Source: Raphanus sativus
Lineage: Eukaryota; Streptophyta; Magnoliopsida; Brassicales; Brassicaceae
Reading direction: 5' to 3'
Assembly: GCF_000801105.2 (NCBI RefSeq)
Contig: NC_079516.1
Location: 29,053,643-29,117,642, forward strand
Length of the DNA stretch: 64,000 nt
The position numbers and the translations under genes were made by a program. The notes under the pieces were generated by a model. It saw only the letters and a program-made list of their open reading frames with translations. It was not told the origin of the DNA and made no database searches. Positions 43,186 to 54,878 of this stretch are shown in pieces (within the stretch, counting starts at the first letter, position 1; each line of letters opens with the position of its first letter).

Positions 43186-44050
43186 CCTCCTATCCTCGCA
43201 AAACCCGTAGTCGGAGAACCCTTGTTCCTCTACATCGCGGTATCCGCATCGGCAGTCAGCGGCGTCCTGATTCAAGAAGAATTCGGAGAACAGAATTCGG
43301 AGAACAGAAACCGGTCTTTTACATTAGTAAAACATTACTAGATGCCGAAACTCGGTATCCGCTAATGGAAAAATTGGCACTCGCTGTCATAACTTCAGCA
43401 AGAAAACTTAGACCGTATTTCCAATCTCATACCATCGTGGTACTTACCACTTTTCCGTTACGAACAATTCTACACAGTCCAAGCCAGTCTGGTAGACTCG
43501 CGAAGTGGGCGATTGAACTAAGCGAGTACGATATCGAATATCGTCCAAAAACCTGCACAAAATCGCAGGTACTCGCGGACTTCTTGGTAGAATTACCCGC
43601 GACGGGCTTAACTAACGAGGATCCCGGTTCGACATGGGACCTCCATGTCGACGGTTCCTCGTCCAAGCAAGGATCCGGAATCGGGATCCGACTCACTTCG
43701 CCGACAGGAGAAATCCTTGAGCAATCGTTCCGCTTAGATTTTCGTGCATCAAACAACGAAGCAGAATATGAGGCACTAATCGCGGGCCTACGATTGGCCC
43801 ATGGGCTGAAGATTCAAAGTATTCACGCTTATTGCGACTCTCAGTTAGTCGCAAACCAATTCAGCGGAGAATACGAAGCAAGGGATGAAAGGATGAACGC
43901 GTATTTGAAGGTCGTCCAAGACTTGGCCCACGACTTTCGGCAATTTGCGCTAACCAGGATTCCCCGCTCGGAAAACGTCCAAGCTGACGCTTTAGCCGCT
44001 CTCGCCTCAAGCTTGGATCCAGGGCTTAAAGAATAATTCCCGTCGAATTC
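43186..44050 (+). pseudogene. E2 RNase H region (after the solo LTR)
   Basis: Continues LATPP as ILAKPVVGEPLFLYIAVSAS. A 14-bp tandem duplication (gaattcggagaaca twice, about 43282-43309) shifts the frame. The next frame carries the connection region (ETRYPLMEKLALA, ARKLRPYFQSH) and RNase H: LHVDGSSSKQGSG (first Asp), NNEAEYEALIAG (Glu), YCDSQLVANQF (Asp) and ADALAALASS. It ends at a stop at 44034 after another frameshift. RNase H removes the RNA template during reverse transcription. Confidence 0.92.
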
Positions 44051-45418
44051 ATAGAGCATCCGAGCATCGGGCCGCCGGTAATCGCCAACCTGATCAGAAG
44101 ACAGATCGAAGGTGCGGAAGAAAACGAGGACCAACCAGAAGACGACGCAAACCAAACAGACTATGGCTGCGACACTCCCTGGCTGGAATCTATCAGAAAC
44201 TACATCGTAGATGGTACCCTACCCGCGGAGAAATGGGCAGCCCGGAAAATAAAAATTCAGGCAGCACGATACGTAACCGTGGAAGGCGAAATCTACAAAT
44301 GGCGATTCTCCGGACCTCTCATGACTTGCGCGGTAGGATAAAAGGCGAGAAAAATCATGGAAGAGGTTCATTCCGGATCATGCGGAAACCACTCCGGCGG
44401 AAGGTCTCTCGCAACAAAAATAAAACGCCACGGATTCTACTGGCCAACTATGGTAAAGGATTGCGAGAAGTTCGCTCGGAAATGCGAGAAGTGTCAACGG
44501 CACGCTCCAACAATTCATCAGCCCGCCGAAATCCTCTCTTCTATCTCGTCTCCGTACCCTTTCATGCGGTGGTCAATGGACATCGTCGGACCACTACACA
44601 AATCGAAACAAAAACGTTTCCTGCTGGTCCTCACAGATTTCTTTTCGAAATGGGTGGAAGCAGAATCCTACGCAAGTATCAAAGACGTGCAAGTCGAGAA
44701 CTTCGTCAGGAAAAACATCATAACCAGACACGGTGTCCCATACGAAATCGTAACGGACAACGGATCTCAGTTTATTTCCACATGATTCGAGGCATTCTGC
44801 GAAAAATGGAAAATACGACTTAACAAGTCTACTCCCAGATACCCGCAGTGCAACGGACAGGCTGAAACCATAAACAAAACCGTCCTAGACGGATTGAAAA
44901 AACGCTTGGAAGCCAAAAAGGGACGATGGGCAGAGGAACTCGAAGGGGTCCTTTGGTCTCATCGAACCACTCCAAGACGAGCAACGGGGGAAACTCCGTT
45001 CGCTCTCGTTTACGGAGCAGAATGCATGATTCCGGCGGAGGTAGAATTCCCCGGCGTACGGGTGAGATTTCTTCCCGAACGGGAAGACCTGAACAATACC
45101 ATGCTGCTGGATAATCTTGACCTCATCAACGAGCGTCGCGACCAAGCCCTCATCCGAATTCAAAATTACCAGCAAGCCGCCGCGAAATACTACAACGCGA
45201 ACGTACGTCATCGAAGATTCAAAGAGGGTGATCTGGTCTTGCGAAAAGTCTTCCAAAACACTGACGAACGAAACGCAGGAAAACTGGGAGCAAACTGGGA
45301 AGGACCATACAAAATCATAAAAGTCGTCCGACCAGGCTCGTATCAAATCGCAAACTTGCAAGACGTAAAAATCCCAAGAACTTGGAATGCGATGCATCTC
45401 AAGAAATACTACCACTAG
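44051..45418 (+). pseudogene. E2 integrase
   Basis: After a linker broken by a stop (near 44338), the HHCC domain reads [12 protein letters not shown] and KCEKCQRHA. The core has WSMDIVGP and [13 protein letters not shown] at 44783-44785 interrupts the frame just before the last part with GQAETINKT (catalytic Glu). The C-terminal part includes FKEGDLVLRKVF and NWEGPYKIIKV and ends LKKYYH at 45416. All catalytic residues are visible; two stops inactivate it. Confidence 0.93.
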
Positions 45419-46487
45419 AACATAAACGTGGACAACAGAACTACGAGATGGCTTGATCCTCGAAAGGGGTACGTAGGCAACTTGCCAACCGGTGGGTTCA
45501 GCTATCCCCCCCGATTTAAAAGGGGGGGGAGTGGGGTGCGTACACTCGCACGCTCCTAAAATTTTCGAACTTTCGAAAACTTTCCACAATCAATTCGCCT
45601 AACGGCCTTAACAGTGGATCCATTATCCACCAAACAACCATAAAACTATCGTCCGGAAACATTCCGCGATTTCTAAAAGCCCATAATCCTTTATGGCATA
45701 AGAAAAACGAACTCCAAAGCACTGCGAGACGTCGCTTCGTGCCTGAACATTCGTTTTTCGGTTAAAACCTTCACACGCCTTCTAAACGGCATCATATCGT
45801 TGTTGCTGATCACAACAAACGAACTCTAACGTCCTAAACAGACAAGCCACCTAAGGGTAGGCTCTTTTACATCCGACAAGGATCCCATAGCGCGCTATAC
45901 AAAAAATCCAAATTTGGTTCAGCACTTCGTAAAGGAAGTAGCTCGATTCGTGCCCAGACAAATCATATAAGCCGATACCACTTCGCGGATTTTAAAACGG
46001 TACGAATCAGGTTAAAATCACAAACAGGCAAAACGATAGCCGATTTGTCATCGCACAGCTTCAGTCTGAGAGTAAACCTAGGTCTTGCCCTAAACCCAGC
46101 CTTGCTGGTATCTTAACATCTCATAGGCAAAGCGTCAACGACGCGAGATCCCAAAACTTGTCTCTTCACTCAAGTTTGTACGTTTTCACGAATTTTCGCG
46201 TAAATCGTAAACCGCAAGAAAATCTCGCTTTGTACAAACAACGGATGCGGTGATCTTCAGGGAGGCGGGAATGAGACGACAACTCACACCCTGCCCCTCT
46301 AACTTCGACATACAGAAGTTCTAAACGCAGAAAAGTTTTTTATAAACGCATACCGCGAGTTCAATATAACGCCCTAAAAAAGGCAGGGATTCAAAGCCAC
46401 CAACGGCCAGTCCCGAAATCATACATAATGGCCAACCAACGGCCGAAATACAATCAAAATAAAAATCCCCTCAGGGGATTGATCAAC
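45419..46487 (+). other. E2 3' non-coding region with conserved block
   Basis: Starts with the conserved post-integrase block (ggcttgatcctcgaaagggg, then tacgtaggcaac; 45437-45484). The remainder has no coding sequence on the plus strand. It aligns with E1 1880-2880. Confidence 0.7.
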
Positions 46488-47636
46488 CTAGACGTCCTCC
46501 GGGACACCGCCTTCATTCTCCGACTCACCCGAAGTAGGAACAGCCTCGCCGTCGCCCTCGCCGACCTCCTCACCGCCCTTATCCGCAACGATTCCAGCAT
46601 CATGGACTTCTGGAATTTCCGAACTCGGGACCAGGGCACCCGAGGATGACGGGCCGGCGAGCTCCGTCGCAGTGCAAGCTCCCATCTCCTCAAAACGCTG
46701 AATCCGCCTCTTAAGACGTCGAACTTCCGAGGACTTGCTCTTCTTCTCCTCCTTCGCCTTAAGCAGCGAGCTCACAGTCTTTCCCAGATCACGCTCGAGA
46801 TCGCTGATCCTAGCTTCAAGCGTCAACGTATGGGCAGCATGAGTGCTCTCAATCGATTGAAGCACAGCCTCGGTACGCTTCAAAGTTTCCCGCGACGAAT
46901 CCAGCTCCTTGGACAAACGTGTGACCTCCAGTCCGCAATCGCCAAGCATCCCGTCGATCAACGACACAAACTGATCACACGAGAGAAGGTGAGAATCAAG
47001 GAGTCAACAAAAAGGGGTTTCGCGAAATACCTTGGAGCGATGTTGCGATAGTTTCACCGAAACCTCGCCTTCCTCACTCTTAGTGCACCTTTTCCTCTTC
47101 GCTGATCCGGCAGCCCCAGTTCTTGAACGTCCCTTCAATGGTGGAACAGCGTTGGACGCGGGAAGTCCCAAGACGATCTCCCTCTTCTTTTCTGGAGGAG
47201 GAGGCATGACTTCCACCACGTCCTCCGAAACCACTATCGGCGCAAAAAGGGAGCCCTCAGGACGAGCCTGGACATCGGGTGCTTGCTCCGGAACGACGAT
47301 TTCTCCAGCAGGCAAAGGGACATCGGATCCAGAGGCTGGAATTGTGGGGCTCGGGACTGGGGTAACGTCGGGTCCAAGAGTCGGAACCGCGGGATCCGGA
47401 GCTAAAGCGACATCGGATCCAAGAGTCGGAGCCACAAAATTCGGAACAGAAGTAGCACTAGGACCTGCCACGCTAGACTCCATCTCAGCACGGCGTCGCT
47501 CCATCTTGACCTGAAAAGAACTGAACCCCTCAACGAATGCCTGCGTATGGGCGGGAGCATCCTGCGCCGGCGAGGCTTGGTTAGCTTCACTCATTTCGAC
47601 ATCGGAATCTTTCTTTTCATTTAGAGAGGAAGCCAT
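46488..47636 (-). CDS. E2 antisense gene: two exons, coiled-coil protein of about 362 residues
   Basis: Exon 1 (47636-47031, 202 codons) starts MASSLNEKKDSDVEMSEANQ and consists of a low-complexity segment with repeated P.LG.DV motifs, a PPPPEKKREIVLGL stretch and a basic patch GSAKRKRCTK (possible nuclear localisation signal). It ends at ccaag|gtattt. A 60-nt intron (47030-46971) ends gatcag, and exon 2 (46970-46488) continues in phase 0 with FVSLIDGMLGDCGLEV. It then forms a coiled coil (LEARISDLERDLGKTVSSLL, RRLKRRIQRFEE) and an acidic end SENEGGVPED. Without splicing, the frame stops 8 codons into the intron. Both exons are fully open. The function is unknown; antisense genes at this place are known in Tat-lineage elements. 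The splice reading is my inference. Confidence 0.7.
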
Positions 47637-47815
47637 ATTTTCTGAAATTTGAGAAGAGGAGAGTGAGTGAAAAATGAGAGGAGGATGGGGTGCTACTTAT
47701 AAGAAATCAAAGGTGGTAGAGTTTCTCGGAATAAAATATTCCTAGCCGAAAATTTCGATTTTCAAAATCTTCCGCACACAAAATCGCTCCCGCATCTTGC
47801 ATGCTGGGGGCTAAC

Positions 47816-49504
47816 TGTTGGGGTCAAAAACGGTTATCTCGAAATCAACGGCTAAGTCTATTTGTCATACGAAAGTATAAGGAAGAAACGGGAAGTGATC
47901 TAAGTTTGGATAGGCCGAACGACAAGGAATCCGCCTTGAACTTCAAAGAGCCCGTTCTCTCAAACCGTGAGGACCCAGAAAACGATCAACATATCAAATC
48001 GAAGCCCTCATCGAGACGCACGTGCTGGTCCGTAGCCGCCGGGCGGCTAGCCTCCGTGCTGGCCGTGGCCGCCGGCGGCTAGCGCCCGTGCTGGCCGTGG
48101 CCGCCGGGCGGCTAGCCCCGTGCTGGCCGTGACCGCCGGCGGCTAGCGCCCGTGCTGGCCGTGGTCGCCGGGCGGCTAGCCCCGTGCTGGCCGTGGCCGC
48201 GGCGGCTAGCGCCCATGACGGCCGTGGTCGCAGGGCGGCTAGCCCCGTGCTGGCTGTGGCCGCCGGCGGCTAGCGCCCGTGACGGCCGTGGTCGCCGGGC
48301 GGCTAGCCCCGTGATGGCCGTGGCCGGCGGCGGCTAGCTCCCGTGACGGCCGTGGTCGCCGGGCGGCTAGCCCCGTGCTGGCCGTGGCCGCCGGCGGCTA
48401 GCGCCCGTGACGGCCGTGGTCGCCGGGCGGCTAGCCCCGTGCTGGCCGTGGCCGCCGGCGGCTAGCGCCCGTGACGGCCGTGGTCGCCGGGCGGCTAGCC
48501 CCGTGCTGGCCGTGGCCGCCGGCGGCTAGCGCCCGTGACGGCCGTGGTCGTCGGGCGGCTAGCCCCGTGCTGGCTCGGGTCGTCGGATGACAAGCTTCCG
48601 TGCATAAGTTCTAGGCCCCGGCCGTCAGAAGTCTGTACTTTGCGTCTTTCCCAAGTTTTCGCGGAACGAATCGTTGAGATTCCGCGTACAAAACTCCCGC
48701 TCTTACTCCAAACTAAGATCGTCGGAAACAATTCGGAAACTCGTAAGATATCAACGAGAAGGAATATCTTAAATTCTTCGTGCGAAACAGTGATGGTTAT
48801 CATATGACACCACTCATCTCAACTCTACGAAGGATTGAAGATCTTCCGAAGAAATCGTAGAAAAACAACGGAAGTCCTAGAAACGGCCCGAAAGGGACCA
48901 AACGCGATCGGACAGTCCGTTTACCATTATCTGAGATAGATACGACGATTTACGTTTATCTTTACATAACAAGATGAATGTTAAATTTCCGGAAGGATAA
49001 ATGTCAAGGTTCCCGAAGATAAATGTCAAGTTTCCAGATAAACACGAAGTCCGACGAAAATGGAAAGAAGCCCGCCCTGCGGCCCAGAAGGAGAATAGAC
49101 CGTCATAAGAAGGAGTATATAAAGGAGCTTTGGGAGAGGAAGAAGGGCAGAGCGAAAATCCTAGAGAGAGAGCAAATCCGAAACCTAGGGACTTAGAGAA
49201 TTCCTGCTAGCTTAGGACTTAGGAGGTTAGACTAGCGGAGCAAGACTTAGAACGTTTTGTCTCCTGTATTTCCGTCGTTTTTCGCTTCAGCGTTTCTCTA
49301 CTTCCCTTTTCGGAAGGATATTGTATTCAATTTTTCATCTATTCAATAAAAACGCCTTAGTGCAATTTTTCCGCTACGTTGCCTTGTTCTATCAATTTCG
49401 TTTGGTTGTCGCAGAGAATCCGAGCCTTCAGGGAAAACTAGGTTTACTTGGTTTTCCTTCGATTTATTTAACTAAAATCGACAGTGCGAATTTCGGTTCC
49501 CACA
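47816..49504 (+). repeat. LTR3: E2 3' LTR (1689 bp)
   Basis: Same termini and U5 type as LTR2, preceded by a purine tract (gctgggggctaac). TATATAAA at 49116-49123. Minisatellite at about 48020-48590. It differs from LTR2 mainly by single bases and a few small indels. Confidence 0.96.
48020..48590. repeat. GC-rich 32-bp minisatellite in LTR3 U3
   Basis: About 18 monomers in alternating 64-bp dimers as in LTR2, with small differences in a few monomers. Confidence 0.92.
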
Positions 49505-49509
49505 ATAAA

Positions 49510-50340
49510 CCCCCGAACGACGGGTCTTCCAACTCAAACGAGCCCGAGAAGTTCAGAGGACACGATTATCGCGGCGGCGGCTTGCTGGTAATTTTGTAGT
49601 ATTTCTGCGATTATCATAAGGTCAGAGGACACGATTATCGCGAGTATGGCACCTCATTGAAGCTCTGTTAGAATCATGTGGAAAAGGTACCGTCAAAATT
49701 GAACCCCAAAAACCAAAGACAAAAGATGGCAAGAACTGGAGCAAGAGAAAAAAGAAAGATCTGGCGCTCGGCCCCAGGACGGCATCCGGCAGACCGATGC
49801 TTGACCCGGCGATGAACCCGCCCCAGCGGTCGATCGGATAACTGCCAAGATGAGGCCAACCTAAAAATTGACGCCGCGTACAGGTTATCCTTCCCACGAT
49901 CCAATTGGGGTGGAAGCAAATTTCAGCGACCCCAACGATCCTGAGGGCATCACTGCATCCTGATCAGCTCCGATCAGTAATACCGACGGACAGTGGTTCC
50001 ACGATGGCTCAGCTTGGAGTGACATCAGATATTGGCATTCAAACGCAGGATTGGAGCACCACCCAAAAGGAATCACCTTCGCTCCAACTCTAGCTCACAT
50101 CCTGCTTCGCAACCAGGCGACCTACGGGAAAGAATCAATTCCAAGATTGCTGACCTACGCGAAAAGCAAAGCCGACCAAACGCCTCTGATTTGCGACGAA
50201 AACTGAATCAGGTCAAGATCGAGCGATTGAGGAAATTCCTCCAGAAGAACCCCGAGCAACTGGACGTTGATCGTAGAAGGATCGAAGTGATAATGAATGG
50301 ACCCCACCAGGCGGCGAATTGGTCCGAGCGGTGAAGGACT
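49510..50340 (+). pseudogene. Element D gag, C-terminal part
   Basis: Continues D after E2: NDGSSNSNEPEKFRGHDYR, then in another frame CDYHKVRGHDYREY, which resembles the zinc-knuckle region of Gypsy gag with its Cys/His pattern damaged. A local duplication (gtcagaggacacgattatcg near 49552 and 49621) has occurred. A basic KNWSKRKKKDL-like stretch and a linker follow across several frames (for example 50032-50334). No intact frame remains. Confidence 0.6.
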
Positions 50341-50439
50341 ATCATCGACAGGCAATTACGGCGAAACGCTGGCCCTCGTCGATCACCGACGAAGCTCGGA
50401 TAACCTTCTCCAAGGATGACGTTATCGGCGTCCAATTCC

Positions 50440-50772
50440 CGCATAAGGAATAGCCAACTGCGATGTCACAAAAGTCTTAATTGATACCGACAGCTCAGTC
50501 GACCTCATCTTTCGTGATGCGCTAGAAAAAATGGGTGTCGACCTGCAGAGTATACAACCTTCCACTGGTACACTCACGAGATTCAACGGTTCCGCCGAAC
50601 CTTTGCTAGGAAAGATTTGACTCCTTGTTGACGCCAAGGACATCACCAAGATGGTGAAATTTTCTGTCATCCATGCCGCGGCCCCATATAATGCTATCTT
50701 CGGGACGCCTTGGCTACATTCTATCAAAGCGGTTTCCTCGACAAGCCATCAATGCATTAAGTTTCCTGGGCG
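50440..50772 (+). pseudogene. Element D aspartic protease region, cut by element C
   Basis: Encodes KVLIDTDSSVDLIFRDALEK, in which the DTG active site has become DTD. It continues with ITKMVKFSVIHAAAPYNAIF and GTPWLHSIKAV and ends with HQCIKFPG at the start of C. One in-frame stop lies near 50619. The same domain layout is seen in E2 (38400-38700). Confidence 0.8.
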
Positions 50773-51211
50773 TGTTGGGGAAAATATCCAGACATAAGTT
50801 TTCTCCAGCTTCCGGATAGGCTCTCGACTTCCGGACCCTTGCTCAGGAAGAAACCAGGGACCGACCCCTGTCTTAGGTCCGACCCTCTTGATTGGACCGA
50901 TCCTTGAAGCAAAATATAAGTATTATGCCTAAGGGGAAACTTCCATTTTTCCGATTATGGAAGAGTTGTATTACTTGAAGCCGACATCTATAACTATAAA
51001 AGGGGAGCCCAAACCCTAGAATAAGGGATCGACAATTCGAGACTTAGAGATTAGAGTTTAGGCGACTAGAACTAGGGTTTATACACCAATACATTGTAGT
51101 CCCAATCAAAAAACTCAATAACGTCTCTTTGCTCTCGATTTACAACTCTGTCTTACGAATCTTCTAGTGTTCCGTAGTACTTAAACGATCCTACACAAAA
51201 ATACCATAACA
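50773..51211 (+). repeat. Element C 5' LTR (439 bp)
   Basis: Starts TGTTGGGGAAAATATCCAG and ends ccataaca just before a PBS. TATAAAA at 50995-51001. The first 27 bases match the start of the 3' LTR at 63386, with two differences. Confidence 0.88.
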
Positions 51212-51214
51212 GTT

Positions 51215-51232
51215 TGGCACTAGAAGGAGGGG
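51215..51232 (+). other. Element C primer binding site
   Basis: TGGCACTAGAAGGAGGGG three bases inside the LTR; one change from the PBS of E2. Confidence 0.8.
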
Positions 51233-51253
51233 AAGTGATCCAACTACGTGACG

Positions 51254-52793
51254 ATGGCACTAGAGGACGATACTACCCAAGCAAAGATGACTCCAAGGGA
51301 GATCGAACTCCTCAACAAGCTCGAGTTTCTTCAGAGTCAGGTTAACGATCTTCACAAAGCTCGGGAGACAACACCCGGAGGTCCTGAACTTCTACTCGAA
51401 GTTCAAACCCTAAAAGACTAACTTGGAGAACACTCCGAGCAACTACAACAGAGCGCCGAGAAGCTAGACGCCATAAAAATGGAGAATCTTGTCCTCCGAC
51501 AAGAGAACCTTACCCTCGGTGAAACTAGCAACAAGCGGAAGCGGTTCCGAACAAGGGTTCGACCCATGGCTTCGCTCAACACTCCACGCGATGGTGAAGA
51601 AGCACCTCGTCGACCCGTCTCCGCCGATAACGAACCCGAAGGCCGAGAAGCTGCAAACGATGGGACCCGAGTGCAAGTGGATATCGATTCCGATACGGAA
51701 GACGAAGAGTACTCACCCGATGATCCCGGGATCTCAGATCCAGCTCTAGCAGCCTACTTAGAAAGGGTGGTCTCCGAAAGGTTCGGCACCATTCAATCTA
51801 TGGTAGAAAGGCTCCCAGGGGTAGCTCCTCCTATTCGAAGGAGTAATCAGGGGTCCTACTCCGATACACCTTTCGTGGAAGAGATTGCTTTGTTGGAGAT
51901 GCCACGAAAGTTCTCTTTCCCGAGCATAAAGATGTATGAAGGTATTGGGGATCCTGACAATCATATCGCCCAGTACAAGCAACACATGCTAGCAGTAGCA
52001 ATCCCTCGGGACTGGCCCTGCTCTACAGTGGTACATCAATCTTCCTACCAAATCCATCAAGTCCTTTGCAGCCCTTAGCGACAAGTTCGTAGAGCAATTT
52101 GCTAGTAGTCGCAACCGAGAGAAGAATTCAGACGACCTCTATGAAGTCCTCCAGCATAGGAATGAACCCCTTCGTACCTACATAGCACGCTTCAATCAAG
52201 AGAAGGTGGCTATCCCTGAGTGCAACGCTAATATGGCTATCTCAGCCTCCAAGCGGGGCCTACTTCAGAAGGGAGATCTCTACAAGGAGCTGGTCAAATA
52301 CAAGTGCAGGACTATGGAGGACGTATTGTCTTGTGCTTGGGCTCAAGTAAGGTGGGAAGAAGATGTTGCTAGTAGGGCCAAAGCCTGTCCGAAGTACGAT
52401 CAGAAGTCCTCAAAGCCAACTAGGAATGACCACGATGAGCCCTCTCATCCCAAGACCGCTAGGGAGACCAGCAATCCAAACAGGGGCAGGTACCAACATC
52501 GACCCTTGCCTAGATCCGAGGGGATGATGGTATCCACTTGGACCGATATCTCTCATCTTGCGATATCCAAACCGGAACTGATCCGTGTCCTACGACAAAT
52601 GGGTCCTCAAGTCAAGTGGCCTCCTAAGATGAAGGCTGCAGAGACTAATCGAAACCCCAAGCGGTGGTGCGAGTTCCATAGTGACCATGGTCACACCGCG
52701 GAAGATTGTATAGCCTTGAAGATGGAAGTCTCCGAGCTCCTCACGAAAGGCTATCTAAGGAGTTCCTATCTGATAAGCCCAAGAACCATCTAA
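51254..52793 (+). pseudogene. Element C gag
   Basis: Starts MALEDDTTQAKMTPREIELL with a coiled-coil N-terminus and an early stop (taa near 51418). The frame continues with a variable acidic segment and the start of the gag domain (FSFPSIKMYEGIGDPDNHI). Near 52015 a small deletion shifts the frame. The gag domain then continues (KFVEQFASSRNREKNSDDL, LRTYIARFNQE) and ends with the zinc-binding motif [14 protein letters not shown] (52669-52710). Gag would form the particle. The stop and the frameshift make it inactive. Confidence 0.88.
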
Positions 52794-53302
52794 ATAAGGA
52801 AGGTCCTGGTCTCCCTACCGAAGCAGCTCCCGCATTGCCACCACAGCAAGACCGAGTAATCCATCTCATCTCAGGCAGATCGGAGGTGAGTGGAATCAGT
52901 AGTGCCGCTGCCAAGAGAAGTACTCGCAACGCCAGGAACCGCCAAGAGGCTGAGGGTCCTAAGCGCCTGCTCCTCGGAACAGATGAGATCAGCTTCACTA
53001 GAAAGACGACTCCCCTTGTAGGCTTCAGCGGAGAGGTCAAGCAAATCTTGGGAGAGGTCCTTCTCCCCGTGTACGCCGAGGGGATAAACCAGGCCACAAA
53101 ATTCCTAGTCGTCGACTGCCCTTCATCATATAACGTGATACTAGGAAGGCCTTGGATCCACATCATGGGAGCCGTACCTTCAACTTTTCATCAGCTGGTC
53201 AAGTTCCCAACTCCCTGGGGCATTAAGGCGGTCAAGGGAGACCAGGAGAATGCCAGGTTCTGCTACCAGGCTACCTTGAAGGGAAAGACCCAAGTCTTAT
53301 AG
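52794..53302 (+). pseudogene. Element C protease region lacking its active site
   Basis: The frame includes [13 protein letters not shown] and [20 protein letters not shown], followed by [20 protein letters not shown] and [20 protein letters not shown]. In related elements the DTG/DNG active site lies between the equivalents of DEISFT and RKTTPL; here they are directly joined. About 45 residues including the catalytic Asp are therefore missing. It ends KGKTQVL with a stop at 53300. The length of the deletion is inferred from family knowledge. Confidence 0.8.
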
Positions 53303-54873
53303 TAATTACAGAAGAAGCTTCCGGCCCCGCATACCGAAGAGCCGGAAGTGGAAGGAATGGATGAGGTTCTACTTGCAGAAGGGAACTTGGGTCGAAACTT
53401 AAAGATAGGCTCCAAGCTTCCAGAAGGTTTAAGAAATAGATTGGTCGACTTCTTGAGATCCAACTCCAATTGCTTCGCCTTGTCCCACGAGGACATGCCT
53501 GGAATCGACCCCGACGTCATCATGCATCAACTCAAAGTGGATCTGATGCATCCTCCCGACAGACAGAAGGGAGGAAGTTCGCTCCTGAAAGGGACGAGAT
53601 AATCAACGAAGAGGTCAAGAACCTACTGGATGCCGGATTCATACGAGAGGTGCAATACCCGGAATGGTTAGCTCACATAGTCGTCGTCAGGAATAAGAAC
53701 GGGAAGTGGAGAGTCTGTATCGACTTCACAGATCTTAATAAATCCTGTCCTAAAGACCCCTTCCCCTTGCCGCACATCGATAAGCTAGTCGATGCAACTG
53801 CTGGTCATCAGCTGATGAGTTTCATGGATGCATTATCCGGATACAACCAGATCCTAATGCATCCTGACGACCAAGAGAAAACCTCATTCATGACCTCAAG
53901 GGCATCTACTGTTACAAGGTCATGCCTTTTGGATTGAAGAACGCAGGCTCGACCTATCAAAGGCTTGTCAACATGATGTTCGCCGATCAGATAGCACAGA
54001 CCATGGAGGTCTACATTGATGATATGCTGGTAAAGTCCCTGGACGCTGAGGAACACATCTCGCACCTTCAACAAGCCTTCACTACTCTCAGGAGGTACAA
54101 CATGAAGCCGAACCCTTCGAAGTGCTCGTTCGGGATAAGCTCTGGGAAGTTCCTAGGGTATATACTCACCCACAGGGGCATTGAATCAAACCCAGAGCAG
54201 GTGAGAGCAATCCAGGTGATACCTTCCCCTCGCAACGTCAAGGAGGTGCAAAGACTGACAGGAAGGATGGCCTCCCTGAGCAGGTTCATCTCCAAGCTAT
54301 CCGATAAGTCGCATGCCTTCTTCAAAACCTTGAAGGACTCCAAGGACTTCCAATGGACCGATAAATGTGAACAAGCCCTATCCGATCTCAAGGCCTATCT
54401 CACTACTCCACCTCTCCTCTCGAAACCCTTGGAAGGGGAAGTCCTACTGCTCTATCTAGCGGTATCAGAGCATGCAGTCAGTGCGGTCCTAGTAAGGGAA
54501 GAAGGAAGGAAACATCACCCTATCTACTACGTGAGCAAATCATTGCTAGACACGGAAACCCGCTATCGTCACCTTGAGAAGCTGGCCCTCGCCTTAGTTA
54601 ACGCGGCTCGAAAGCTACGCCCCTACTTCCAGGCTCATCAAATTGTGGTGGTCACCTCTTTCCCCATCAAAGCAGTCCTCCACAAGCCAGAAGTGTTTGG
54701 ACGACTAACAAATGGGCTATAGAGCTGGGGGAGTACAATGTGATCTTCCGCCCTGCAACAGCCATCAAGTCGCAAGTCCTAGCGAATTTTGTAGCTGAAT
54801 TCTCTCCTGCCATGCTTCCAGCCCTGGAACAAGTGGTAAAGCTTCGTGATAGCGAAGGGGAGAAAGGCGAATG
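53303..54873 (+). pseudogene. Element C reverse transcriptase and connection region
   Basis: Three frames cover the domain: 53348-53600 (FALSHEDMPGIDPDVIMHQL), 53580-53930 (NKNGKWRVCIDFTDLNKSC, FPLPHIDKLVDA) and 53922-54722 (MPFGLKNAGSTYQRLV, catalytic VYIDDMLVKS, LTGRMASLSRFIS, ARKLRPYFQAH). At least three frameshifts separate them. It runs on with ELGEYNVIFRP and a linker into RNase H, which is broken at 54874 by the solo LTR target duplication. Confidence 0.92.
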
Positions 54874-54878
54874 GACAC

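Larger units (their letters stand above)
36556..49504 (+). mobile_element. E2: 12.9-kb Tat-lineage Gypsy element without gag
   Basis: Both LTRs (1667 and 1689 bp) and the target duplication ATAAA (36551-36555 and 49505-49509) are present. Inside: PBS, protease, reverse transcriptase, RNase H, integrase, a long 3' region with a two-exon antisense gene, a purine tract and the 3' LTR. There is no gag: the protease frame starts about 65 bp after the 5' LTR. A 3.2-kb solo LTR interrupts pol. The LTRs differ at few positions, so E2 is the youngest large insertion in this nest apart from whatever came later inside it. Confidence 0.96.
35291..50772 (+). mobile_element. D: host Gypsy element, split by E2 and by C
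   Basis: Element D consists of 35291-36555 (5' LTR, PBS, gag part) and 49510-50772 (end of gag, protease), with E2 lying between. Removing E2 and one copy of ATAAA joins the two gag pieces. At 50773 element C begins inside the protease region. The rest of D (reverse transcriptase onward) should lie beyond the right end of the window, after C. This makes D the oldest element of the nest. Confidence 0.8.

Noticed and set aside
44885..45589. 234-codon minus-strand frame over E2 integrase
   Set aside because: It overlaps conserved integrase coding on the plus strand and has no independent signature.
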